From positions 1 to 17,358 of the forward strand of contig CAZKFB010000029.1 in assembly GCA_964551965.1 (NCBI GenBank): DNA of 17,358 nucleotides, in the 5' to 3' direction. The notes beneath the pieces are model-generated. The model ran no database searches and was not told the origin of the DNA. It worked only from the letters and a program-made list of their open reading frames with translations. The position numbers and the translations under genes are program-made. The stretch is from CAG-582 sp964551965. Lineage in GTDB: Bacteria; Bacillota_I; Bacilli_A; RF39; UBA660. Shown here one piece after another: positions 7,105 through 13,446 of this stretch (positions are counted from its first letter, which is position 1; each line of letters starts with the position of its first letter).

Positions 7105-7132
7105 AGTTAACATAATATATATTATATGAAGT
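7105..7132 (-). other. dif: Chromosome-dimer resolution site dif (XerC/XerD target)
   Basis: Read on the - strand: an 11-bp left arm ACTTCATATAA, a 6-bp centre TATATA, and an 11-bp right arm TTATGTTAACT. Compared with the Bacillus subtilis dif site as I remember it, 25 of 28 positions agree (differences at 6, 9 and 24). The right arm, the XerD-binding half, differs at one position from the Escherichia coli XerD half-site. The XerCD recombinases act here to resolve chromosome dimers at the replication terminus. Context supports the call: a gene-free region, xerD 2.3 kb away, and a change in predominant gene orientation across the site. High A/T content raises the chance of a random match, but the conserved G and C positions at both ends also agree. 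Confidence 0.85.
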
Positions 7133-7137
7133 TTAAT

Positions 7138-7148
7138 ATTTAACATAA
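7138..7148 (-). other. Extra XerD half-site-like sequence beside dif
   Basis: On the - strand TTATGTTAAAT. This is one base different from the XerD arm of the neighbouring dif and equal to the E. coli XerD half-site as I recall it. It has the same orientation and is displaced by 33 bp. No XerC arm follows, so it would be a lone half-site. Confidence 0.35.
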
Positions 7149-7278
7149 ATAGATGGATAACTAACCACTTATCTTATTCCTTTTATTATCTTGTATATAA
7201 TTTATTTTGAATATATCTTAATTGATTTGAATTTAAATTTGATTTATATATAATCCGTTAATTTAATTCATATAAAAA

Positions 7279-7305
7279 CTATAATCTATTATTATTAGAT
7301 TATAG
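7279..7305 (-). terminator. AT-only hairpin with T-run on the - strand
   Basis: CTATAATCTA (7279-7288) is perfectly complementary to TAGATTATAG (7296-7305), with a 7-base loop. On the - strand it is followed by TTTTTAT, so it could be a second terminator for transcripts leaving the 7416 gene towards dif. The low GC makes it weak. Confidence 0.45.
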
Positions 7306-7369
7306 CTTATTAGCTCATTATTCAATTAATTATCCTTTAGATATATAAATATATTATTAATGTATAAAA

Positions 7370-7408
7370 CACCCTCTACTACTCTATTTTATAGGAGTAG
7401 GGGGAGAG
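7370..7408 (-). terminator. Hairpin island B, probable terminator of the 7416-9219 operon
   Basis: On the - strand CTACTC pairs with GAGTAG around the loop, and the flanking C-rich (CTCTCCCC) and G-rich (GAGGGTG) arms extend the stem with mismatches. TTTTATAC follows. It lies just downstream of the zinc-ribbon gene stop. Its sequence is related to islands A and C on the other side of dif. Confidence 0.6.
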
Positions 7409-7415
7409 TTAATTT

Positions 7416-7772
7416 TTAGGAGTACCAATTATTTGATTCACAAATTATTTTTTCTTTAGTGCCATCATCATTTATATAGATACAATTTGTACCATCACAT
7501 GATTTTGCATGCACACATTTATATTGATTTGATTTTACTGAAGTGTCATGATCGTTATATTCAGGTTTAATTCCGCGAATTATGAAGAAGGTAGCTAATC
7601 CAGCTACGATAATGAAAACTCCCCCACTCACGATTAATATTTTTTTAGTAGATAATTTCTTTGTTGTAAAATCACTATACTCTACTGGATCAGTAAAGTT
7701 CGTTGCCCCACAATAACTACATACTTTAGAAGTTAATGGTTTGCCACAATTTCTACATACTTTGTTGTCCAT
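7416..7772 (-). CDS. Zinc-ribbon single-pass membrane protein
   Basis: A 118-residue protein. Residues ~5-23 (CRNCGKPLTSKVCSYCG) form a zinc ribbon with two C-x-x-C pairs. Residues ~44-66 (KILIVSGGVFIIVAGLATFF) are a membrane segment. The C-terminal ~45 residues carry four more Cys (KCVHAKSCDGTNCIY and IICESNNWYS), which may form disulphides if outside. A cytoplasmic zinc ribbon followed by one membrane helix is common in Firmicutes proteins of unknown role. The start codon lies inside the upstream transglutaminase gene (20-base overlap including its stop), so translation is probably coupled and the two proteins are likely to act together. I do not know the function. Confidence 0.82.
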   Translation of the reverse strand: MDNKVCRNCGKPLTSKVCSYCGATNFTDPVEYSDFTTKKLSTKKILIVSGGVFIIVAGLATFFIIRGIKPEYNDHDTSVKSNQYKCVHAKSCDGTNCIYINDDGTKEKIICESNNWYS

Positions 7773-9219
7773 TTATATCACTCTTTCTTCTATTCATTAA
7801 TACTTTATATACAATATATATTATAATTACTAATATAAGTAAAGGTATTAAAATATAATTTAAATTGAATTTCTTTTTCTTTTGTTGTTCTTCAGTATGT
7901 CCTTTTACTGTTGTAGTTGGTAATGTTTTAATATAAACTTTTGTCGTACCATTCTCGTACTTTATGCTAGTTGCCGTAGTATTCTCAGTTGTAACATTAT
8001 TCTTTGAAGTCTTATTAGTTGTTTTACTATTAGGTATAATGAACTCTTTTGTCTTCTTTTTTGTTGGAAATAGTATTGGAGTTTGAGTTGTTGTTGTCTT
8101 TAAATTCTTTGCTTCATTTAAGTATCCTTCTATTTTATTAAAATCAATATTAGGTAAATCGTTTCTTGAATAACTTGTATTTGCTAGATTAAGGTTATTA
8201 TCACTAATTTCACTTGAGGATACAGATCCTAAAAAATTCTTTCCGGTCGTATCTATTTTATAAAATTTATTATCTAATTTAACGATATTATATGTATGAG
8301 TTGATAAGAAATAATTGTTTGGATTTACTTCTGATATATTATCTACTATGTATGATTCTACATTAAGTTTATCCATTAAGTAAGAAAATGCTATGGAGAA
8401 TCCAACACATGCACTTTGTCTCTTTATAAGGGTATCATATGCTGATGCTGTAGATGCAATGTGATCATTAACGTAACCACTATCGACAAAATAATTGGTT
8501 TTTGTAATAATATATTTATATACATAGGCAATTTTCTCATAATCACTTTTATTCTTTACGGGTGCTATTAGTTTTTCGGCAAAATTATCTGTTACTTGTA
8601 ATTCATCTTTTGTTATCCTAATACTGGTAGCATTAATCTTTAATTCTCCCAATGAAACTTCTGATATATCTAATCCCCAACGATCAGGTTCTTGATTTCC
8701 TTTTTGACTATATGAATAGTAGTTCTTCTTTGGATATGGAACTCCATAATTATTATCCCAAAATTGTTTTACGCTGTTCCAATCAATATTATCATATTTA
8801 GAGAAAGTAAACATAAATTCTCCATATCTTTGATTATTGAAGATATCTTTAATATTATTTATTACTTCTTCAGTTGATTTTACTCTTCTTCCATTGCTTC
8901 CATATTCTAAAGCTTTTCTATCAGCTTTTTCGCTTGCAACTCCTCGATTATACTCCCCTTCACTTATTTCCTTACCACGATAGAAATATGCCATCCCGTC
9001 TTCATTTATACTAAAATATTCGGAATAGTCATAGTACTCAACTAATGTATCTATCGAATACTTATATCCGGTTACTGCATCATAGTAATTAAGTACTCTA
9101 CTCCCCTTTTCTCCTGTTATATCTATTTTTATACCTGCCGAATAACTTTTATTCATAGTTATAGAAATTAATAATATACTCATAAAACATAGTAAACATA
9201 TTATAATTGATTTTTTCAT
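7753..9219 (-). CDS. Secreted, membrane-anchored transglutaminase-like protein
   Basis: A 488-residue surface protein. Residues ~1-28 are a signal sequence or anchor (MKKSIIICLLCFMSILLISI). The transglutaminase-like core, a papain-fold protease or amidase relative, has a complete catalytic triad: C271 in QSACVGFS, H308 in STHTYNIVKL and D323 in FYKIDTTGKN. After ~365 comes a Thr/Asn/Lys-rich low-complexity linker (for example TTNKTSKNNVTTENTTATS), then a C-terminal membrane helix (~455-477, NYILIPLLILVIIIYIVYKV) and a basic tail. The catalytic domain should face outside. Substrate is unknown; cell-wall peptide or surface-protein processing is plausible inference. The start is supported by GAGGGAT 5 bases upstream. 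It is first in a two-gene operon with the zinc-ribbon protein. Confidence 0.88.
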   Translation of the reverse strand: MKKSIIICLLCFMSILLISITMNKSYSAGIKIDITGEKGSRVLNYYDAVTGYKYSIDTLVEYYDYSEYFSINEDGMAYFYRGKEISEGEYNRGVASEKADRKALEYGSNGRRVKSTEEVINNIKDIFNNQRYGEFMFTFSKYDNIDWNSVKQFWDNNYGVPYPKKNYYSYSQKGNQEPDRWGLDISEVSLGELKINATSIRITKDELQVTDNFAEKLIAPVKNKSDYEKIAYVYKYIITKTNYFVDSGYVNDHIASTASAYDTLIKRQSACVGFSIAFSYLMDKLNVESYIVDNISEVNPNNYFLSTHTYNIVKLDNKFYKIDTTGKNFLGSVSSSEISDNNLNLANTSYSRNDLPNIDFNKIEGYLNEAKNLKTTTTQTPILFPTKKKTKEFIIPNSKTTNKTSKNNVTTENTTATSIKYENGTTKVYIKTLPTTTVKGHTEEQQKKKKFNLNYILIPLLILVIIIYIVYKVLMNRRKSDINGQQSM

Positions 9220-9244
9220 ATTATCCCTCTATTTTATTAATTTA

Positions 9245-9273
9245 ATTTTAGCATAAGTATTATATTTATTCAA
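9245..9273 (-). promoter_or_regulatory. Promoter of the transglutaminase - zinc-ribbon operon
   Basis: On the - strand: TTGAAT (9273-9268), a 17-base spacer, TAAAAT (9250-9245) preceded by TGC. The core ATGCTAAAAT is the same as in the rpmG promoter. Confidence 0.75.
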
Positions 9274-9305
9274 TAAATGCTCATACTATGATTAGGAGGG
9301 ATAAA

Positions 9306-9401
9306 ATGAAAAGTAAAAAGACAAATAGATCTAATAAAACAAATAAAACAAATAGATCTACTAATACACAAAAATGTAATAATACTAATAAAATGGATTA
9401 G
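9306..9401 (+). CDS. Candidate 31-residue Asn/Thr/Lys-rich small protein
   Basis: A short open frame with an unusually strong ribosome site (AGGAGGG, 9294-9300, 5 bases before the ATG) and a terminator starting 4 bases after its TAG. The peptide begins MKSKKTNRSNKTNKTNRSTN and ends NNTNKMD. It has one Cys and no hydrophobic segment. TNRS occurs twice because the DNA word ACAAATAGATCTA (with one variant end) is repeated at 9321 and 9349. I see no strong promoter between it and the divergent transglutaminase promoter; TACTAT at 9284-9289 is a weak -10. The signals argue for a real gene, but the low complexity and lack of a promoter leave doubt. Function unknown. Confidence 0.5.
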   Translation: MKSKKTNRSNKTNKTNRSTNTQKCNNTNKMD

Positions 9402-9404
9402 TAA

Positions 9405-9434
9405 AAAAGAGTTCTGCAATACAAGAACTCTTTT
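9405..9434. terminator. Bidirectional terminator between the small ORF and xerD
   Basis: AAAAGAGTTCT (9405-9415) is perfectly complementary to AGAACTCTTTT (9424-9434), with an 8-base loop. The A-run and T-run serve both strands. The xerD stop codon begins in the right arm. Confidence 0.88.
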
Positions 9435-10305
9435 ATTTTCTTGGGAAATATTCTTTATATTCATTGTGCAACGTTTCATTAGTTAAATGAGTATATATTT
9501 GGGTGGTCGATATATCTGAGTGTCCTAGTAATTCTTGAATAATTCGTAAATCAGCACCATTCTCAAGTAAATGGGTTGCAAATGTATGTCTTAGAGTATG
9601 AGGGCCTATATTTTTATTTATTCCCTTAATATCAGCATAATTTTTAATTATCTTAAATACTCCTTGTCTAGTCATCATATTGCCATGATTATTTAAAAAT
9701 AGATAATTATTTAAATTTTTCTTTATTAGAAGTGGTCGATAATTATCAATATAATCTTTCAAATACTTAATTGCTATATCATTAATAGGAACTATTCTTT
9801 CTTTATTCCCTTTCCCCATTACTCTTACAATGCAATCATCAAAATCGATATTTTTAAATTCTAAATTAATTACTTCTGATATTCGAAGTCCGGTTGCATA
9901 CATTAATTCTAGAAGCGCTTTATTCCTCGATGAAAAAGGATCTACAATATCTATATCTAATAGAGCATCTACTTCATCTATCGTTAGATGAACTGGTAAA
10001 TGAGTACCTAATTTGGGTGGCTTTATAGCATCCATCGGATTATTTTCTATTTTACCTAATTTAATTTCATAATTATAAAACGCTTTTAGTGAAGATATAT
10101 TATGGCTTACGGTAGCTGGTGCTGCTTCTCCGAGAGTTTTAATATATTTTTCAATACTAGTTGTATTTAACTTAATAATATCCGTATGCCCATAATAAGC
10201 AATAAATTTATCTAAATCATTTATATATGAGGAAACAGTATTCTTAGAATAATTTAAATCGATATTTAAATAATTTTCAAAATCTCTTACATAATCTTCA
10301 TTCAT
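9433..10305 (-). CDS. xerD: Tyrosine recombinase XerD
   Basis: A 290-residue site-specific recombinase that, with a XerC partner, resolves chromosome dimers at dif. The start is ATG 10305, 5 bases after AGGTGA; the upstream GTG (10314) overlaps that site. The N-terminal core-binding domain (~4-85) contains NYSKNTVSSYINDLDKFIAY. The catalytic domain has all conserved residues: R141 (ATGLRISE), K165 (GKGNKER), H236 and R239 (HTLRHTFATHLLENGADL), H262 (LGHSDISTTQ) and nucleophile Y271 (IYTHL). Length and spacing match XerD closely. It is transcribed towards dif, which lies about 2.3 kb away at 7105-7132; in B. subtilis, to my knowledge, the recombinase genes are not beside dif. No XerC paralogue is in the window. 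Confidence 0.94.
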   Translation of the reverse strand: MNEDYVRDFENYLNIDLNYSKNTVSSYINDLDKFIAYYGHTDIIKLNTTSIEKYIKTLGEAAPATVSHNISSLKAFYNYEIKLGKIENNPMDAIKPPKLGTHLPVHLTIDEVDALLDIDIVDPFSSRNKALLELMYATGLRISEVINLEFKNIDFDDCIVRVMGKGNKERIVPINDIAIKYLKDYIDNYRPLLIKKNLNNYLFLNNHGNMMTRQGVFKIIKNYADIKGINKNIGPHTLRHTFATHLLENGADLRIIQELLGHSDISTTQIYTHLTNETLHNEYKEYFPRK

Positions 10306-10336
10306 ATCATTCACCTAATATAATTATAATATATAT

Positions 10337-10365
10337 TTGATGTATTTACTAATAAATGTTATAAT
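10337..10365 (+). promoter_or_regulatory. Promoter of the kinase-like gene
   Basis: TTGATG (10337-10342), a 17-base spacer, and a perfect TATAAT (10360-10365) with TGT before it. The start near 10372 places GAGGG (10378-10382) almost at the 5' end of the message. Confidence 0.8.
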
Positions 10366-10389
10366 ACTTCCTAATTCGAGGGTATTATT

Positions 10390-11196
10390 ATGAAGAAAGA
10401 ACACTATCATTCATTAGAAAATTTTAAAGCACAAATTAATCCTACTAGTAGTATAGTTTCTAACGAAGGATGTATTTATATTACTGATAATTTCGCATAT
10501 AAAATATTTGATTCTAGTGATTTAGATTCGTACTACTGCCAAAAATCTAACATTACTGGTATTAGTAGATTATCTGAACAATTGCTTACTATACCTATTA
10601 GTTTAATTTATATAAATAATAAATATATGGGTTTTAAAATGATTAATTGTGGGAATAATCTAAATAATCTATTTCTTGAAGGTAAACTATCTAAAGAAGA
10701 ATTAATCGCGATTAGTATTCAGTTAAAGGAAATTGAACAATATTTGAGAAAAAAGTCTCTTATTCATGGAGATATTCAATTGAGTAATCTACTTTATCAA
10801 AATAGAAATGTTACTTTAACGGATATTAATAGTTTTATCAAATTACCGAAATGGTATAACTTTTATAAAAAATATTTTATAAGTACTTCAGGAGGTCAAT
10901 CTCTTCGTATACCTGGCGATTATTATTTTTGGGTTAGATTGTATGGATATGAATATTTAGATTATCTAGCTATTAATTATTGTACTTTTCTATTGCTAAA
11001 CTACACTCCTAGTGAAATAGATGAGTTAAATAAAAGAGCTCACGAATATAAGATTTATAAAAAAACAGAAAGATTTATTGATGATGCGGAAAATAAGGCA
11101 TTTGAAGATGATGTATTTGATTATTTCGTTGAAACATTCTCCGGCGATAAGAAAAAAGTACTCTCTGATCTTTACCTGATCGACCATTTAAAATAA
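10390..11196 (+). CDS. Atypical protein-kinase-fold protein
   Basis: A 268-residue soluble protein with a kinase-like core. Candidate residues are K38 in FAYKIFD (ATP-binding lysine of strand beta-3), H126-G-D128 with N133 in LIHGDIQLSNLLY (catalytic loop of the HGD-x-x-x-x-N type) and D145 in VTLTDINSF (in place of DFG). The HGD loop is shared by aminoglycoside/choline-kinase-like and some atypical protein kinases, so the substrate could be a protein or a small molecule. No glycine-rich loop is obvious. The C-terminal region (YTPSEIDELNKRAHEYKIYK onward) looks helical. GAGGG is 7 bases before the ATG. It is monocistronic with its own promoter and terminator. Kinase fold likely, activity unproven. 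Confidence 0.75.
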   Translation: MKKEHYHSLENFKAQINPTSSIVSNEGCIYITDNFAYKIFDSSDLDSYYCQKSNITGISRLSEQLLTIPISLIYINNKYMGFKMINCGNNLNNLFLEGKLSKEELIAISIQLKEIEQYLRKKSLIHGDIQLSNLLYQNRNVTLTDINSFIKLPKWYNFYKKYFISTSGGQSLRIPGDYYFWVRLYGYEYLDYLAINYCTFLLLNYTPSEIDELNKRAHEYKIYKKTERFIDDAENKAFEDDVFDYFVETFSGDKKKVLSDLYLIDHLK

Positions 11197-11226
11197 AAGG
11201 TATTCATTTAGTAATATCTTTTTTTA
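11196..11226 (+). terminator. Terminator of the kinase-like gene
   Basis: AAGGTATT (11197-11204) pairs with AATATCTT (11213-11220), including one G-U, with an 8-base loop and a run of T to 11225. It begins at the gene's stop codon. Confidence 0.75.
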
Positions 11227-11235
11227 TGTTATAAT
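11207..11235 (+). promoter_or_regulatory. Promoter of the rarA-gpsA operon
   Basis: A perfect TATAAT (11230-11235) preceded by TGT; the -35 is weak (TTTAGT, 11207-11212, 17-base spacer) and overlaps the upstream terminator. The start would fall near 11242, so the AGGTGAT ribosome site (11241-11247) lies at the very 5' end of the message. Confidence 0.6.
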
Positions 11236-11250
11236 TATATAGGTGATATT

Positions 11251-12444
11251 ATGGAACTTTTAGCTGATAAACTAAGACCTAAATGTCTAGATGATGTTAT
11301 TGGACAAAAACATTTAGTTTCTAAAGGTAAAGTTTTATATAATTTAGTAAAAAACAAAAAACTATTTAGTATGATTTTGTATGGTAATCCGGGAATTGGA
11401 AAAACTAGTATTGCTTGCGCTATTGTAAGTGAATTAGGAGTCAGGTTCCGTATGTTAAATGCTGTAGTAAATAATAAAAGTGATTTTGATGTTGTTATTG
11501 AAGAAGCTAAGATGTACGGAGAAATGGTTTTAATTGTTGATGAGATTCATAGGATGAATAAAGATAAACAAGATATCTTACTCCCACTTTTGGAAAATGG
11601 TCTTATTATTTTAATTGGCCTTACTACTTCAAATCCATATTATAAGATTAATCCAGCAATTAGAAGTAGATGCCAAATATTTGAACTTCATAATTTAGAA
11701 TATGAGGATATTGTAGAAGGACTAAATAAAGCTAAGGGTGCTTTACCAAAACTAAAAATAGAAGATGATGCGATAAGTAGAATTGCTGCACTTTCATCAG
11801 GAGATTTTAGAAGTGCCCTTAACTTACTTGAAGTGGCCTACTACTCTTCTCCTAAATTTTATGTAACATTAGATGTCATTAATTCGATTAATGCAAAACC
11901 GGCTGTAATTGGTGATATGAATGAGTCTGGTCATTATGATCTAATAAGTGCATTTCAAAAAAGTATTAGAGGATCGGATCCTGACGCTGCCCTTTACTAT
12001 TTAGGTAGATTAATAACTATTGGGGATTTAGATATAATATATAGAAGAATGTCAGTAATAGCTTATGAAGATATTGGTCTTGCTAATCCAGCTATGGGGC
12101 CGAAAGTTCGTGCTTGTATAGAAACTTGTGAAATGTTGGGGCTTCCGGAGGCAAGAATACCTCTTTCGGTTACAGTTATAGAACTAGCGTTATCACCTAA
12201 GAGTAATTCAGCTATTTCTGCTATCGATGAAGTATTAAGTGATATTGAGAATGGTGCTTCTTATGAGACACCAGCATGGATTAAAACTAACTCCAAGGAT
12301 TATAAATATCCGCATGCTTATCCTAAACATTGGGTTAAACAGCAATATCTACCTGATAAGTTAAAGAACAAAAAGTATTATCAAGCATGTAATAATAAAT
12401 ATGAAAATGGATTAAATCAAATAAATGAGGAGATGAAGAAATGA
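11251..12444 (+). CDS. rarA: Replication-associated recombination ATPase RarA (MgsA/YrvN)
   Basis: A 397-residue AAA+ ATPase of the clamp-loader clade that acts at stalled replication forks. The N-terminal LADKLRPKCLDDVIGQKHL is the family start. Walker A is G45-NPGIGK-T52, Walker B is LIVD97-E98-IHR, sensor 1 lies in IGLTTSNPYYKINPAI, and the arginine-finger candidate R140 is in RSRCQIF. The C-terminal tetramerisation region carries the family signatures MSVIAYEDIGLANPAMGP, LPEARIPLSVTVIELALSPK and KYPHAYPKHWVKQQYLP. It is slightly shorter than usual (typically ~420-440), and the sensor loop has SNP where ENP is common. It overlaps gpsA by ATGA (12441-12444), so the two genes are translationally coupled. 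In Bacillus rarA lies beside tcdA (yrvM); here tcdA is on the far side of gpsA. Confidence 0.94.
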   Translation: MELLADKLRPKCLDDVIGQKHLVSKGKVLYNLVKNKKLFSMILYGNPGIGKTSIACAIVSELGVRFRMLNAVVNNKSDFDVVIEEAKMYGEMVLIVDEIHRMNKDKQDILLPLLENGLIILIGLTTSNPYYKINPAIRSRCQIFELHNLEYEDIVEGLNKAKGALPKLKIEDDAISRIAALSSGDFRSALNLLEVAYYSSPKFYVTLDVINSINAKPAVIGDMNESGHYDLISAFQKSIRGSDPDAALYYLGRLITIGDLDIIYRRMSVIAYEDIGLANPAMGPKVRACIETCEMLGLPEARIPLSVTVIELALSPKSNSAISAIDEVLSDIENGASYETPAWIKTNSKDYKYPHAYPKHWVKQQYLPDKLKNKKYYQACNNKYENGLNQINEEMKK

Positions 12445-13418
12445 ATATTGCAATTATAGGTACGGGAGTTTATGGTTTAGGAGTGGCGAATGCTCTATCC
12501 CGAAATAAGAAGAATAATATTATCATGTGGGTAGAATCTGATGACGCCTTAAAGAAAATAGAAAATGAAAGAGATAATATCGAAGCTTTAGGAGGATTAA
12601 AACTACCTAAGAAAATTAAATTCACAGATAGTTATGAGGTGGCTTTAAAAAATGCTGATTTAGTATTTATTATGTGCGCTGCGAAATATTTAAGTAGTGT
12701 ATCTAAAGATATGTTGCCTTATATAAATAATAAGATGAATTTTATTATTGGTTCTAAGGGTATTGAACAAGTTACATGTCGATTTGTTCATGAAGTATTT
12801 TTAAATTTTATTAATACTAAAAATATTGCTGTTATTTCTGGGCCTTCTTTTGCTATTGATATAGCTCATCTAGAGCCAATTGGTCTTTCTGTTGGTTACA
12901 AGTCAATAAGAGTATTAAATGCTGCTAATAAGGCTTTTAATGGTACAAATATTAAACTTAGAGAAACAAAAGATATAATTGGTATAGAAATATGTGGATC
13001 AATTAAAAATGTTATTGCTGTAGCAGCCGGAATACTTGATGGTTTAGGTTATTCTGAATCAACTAGAAGTTTTTTAATCACAGAATCTCTACATGATATT
13101 AAAGAATTAATTAAAGTACTAAAAGGCAATAAGAAAACCATATTATCTTTTGCTGGTGTCGGTGATTTGTTACTTACTGCAACAAGTACTAAATCAAGAA
13201 ATTATACTTATGGTACTCTGCTAGGAAAAAAAGACAAGAAGAATGCCGAAATGTATTTAAATGACTATACCGTAGAAGGATATTATACTCTAAAAAGTAT
13301 ATATACTCTTTTAAGAAAGAAAAAGATTAAGATGCCGGTTATAGATCTAATATATGATATTATTATGAATAATAAAGATCCTAAACTATTAGCAACATTT
13401 TTAATGAATAAAAAATAA
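12441..13418 (+). CDS. gpsA: NAD(P)-dependent glycerol-3-phosphate dehydrogenase
   Basis: A 325-residue cytosolic enzyme that reduces dihydroxyacetone phosphate to sn-glycerol-3-phosphate for phospholipid synthesis. The N-terminal Rossmann motif is G7-TGVYG-L-G. Family signatures follow: IIGSK106-GIEQ, SGPSFAIDIA, EICGSIK189-N190-VIAVAAGILDGLG (catalytic Lys189), GVGD242-LLLTATS and KSR253-N254 (substrate-phosphate contacts). All key residues are present. Differences from the typical enzyme are VYGLGVA where SWGTALA is usual, and YSESTRSFLITES where the G-D-N-T-x-A-A-L-I-T-R segment is normally conserved, so this is a divergent member. The start overlaps the rarA stop, and the gene ends in a hairpin shared with tcdA. 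Confidence 0.93.
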   Translation: MNIAIIGTGVYGLGVANALSRNKKNNIIMWVESDDALKKIENERDNIEALGGLKLPKKIKFTDSYEVALKNADLVFIMCAAKYLSSVSKDMLPYINNKMNFIIGSKGIEQVTCRFVHEVFLNFINTKNIAVISGPSFAIDIAHLEPIGLSVGYKSIRVLNAANKAFNGTNIKLRETKDIIGIEICGSIKNVIAVAAGILDGLGYSESTRSFLITESLHDIKELIKVLKGNKKTILSFAGVGDLLLTATSTKSRNYTYGTLLGKKDKKNAEMYLNDYTVEGYYTLKSIYTLLRKKKIKMPVIDLIYDIIMNNKDPKLLATFLMNKK

Positions 13419-13446
13419 GCATTAATTATGCTTATTTTCTTTTTTT
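13412..13446. terminator. Bidirectional terminator between gpsA and tcdA
   Basis: AAAATAAGCAT (13412-13422) pairs perfectly with ATGCTTATTTT (13428-13438) around TAATT, followed by a T-run on the + strand and A/T on the other. Both stop codons lie in or at the stem. Confidence 0.85.

Larger units (their letters stand above)
6668..7415. other. 748-bp gene-free terminus region containing dif and hairpin islands
   Basis: I found no convincing coding sequence on either strand: frames are broken and no ribosome site with an open frame stands out. The stretch is almost pure A/T apart from GC-richer islands at about 6692-6709, 6740-6775, 6952-6991 and 7370-7408. These share GAGTAG/CTACTC or close variants (GTAGAGTG) and form hairpins. 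The 28-bp dif match lies between them at 7105-7132. A perfect AT-only hairpin is at 7279-7305. This is by far the longest gene-free stretch in a window whose other gaps are mostly under 250 bp. Confidence 0.8.

Noticed and set aside
9321..9361. Two copies of ACAAATAGATCTA as a possible repeat array
   Set aside because: There are only two copies, inside a low-complexity short frame, with no spacer regularity; this is not a CRISPR.
9270..9479. 69-codon - strand open frame overlapping the xerD end
   Set aside because: It overlaps xerD and runs through the perfect terminator; it has no ribosome site and its product is low-complexity.
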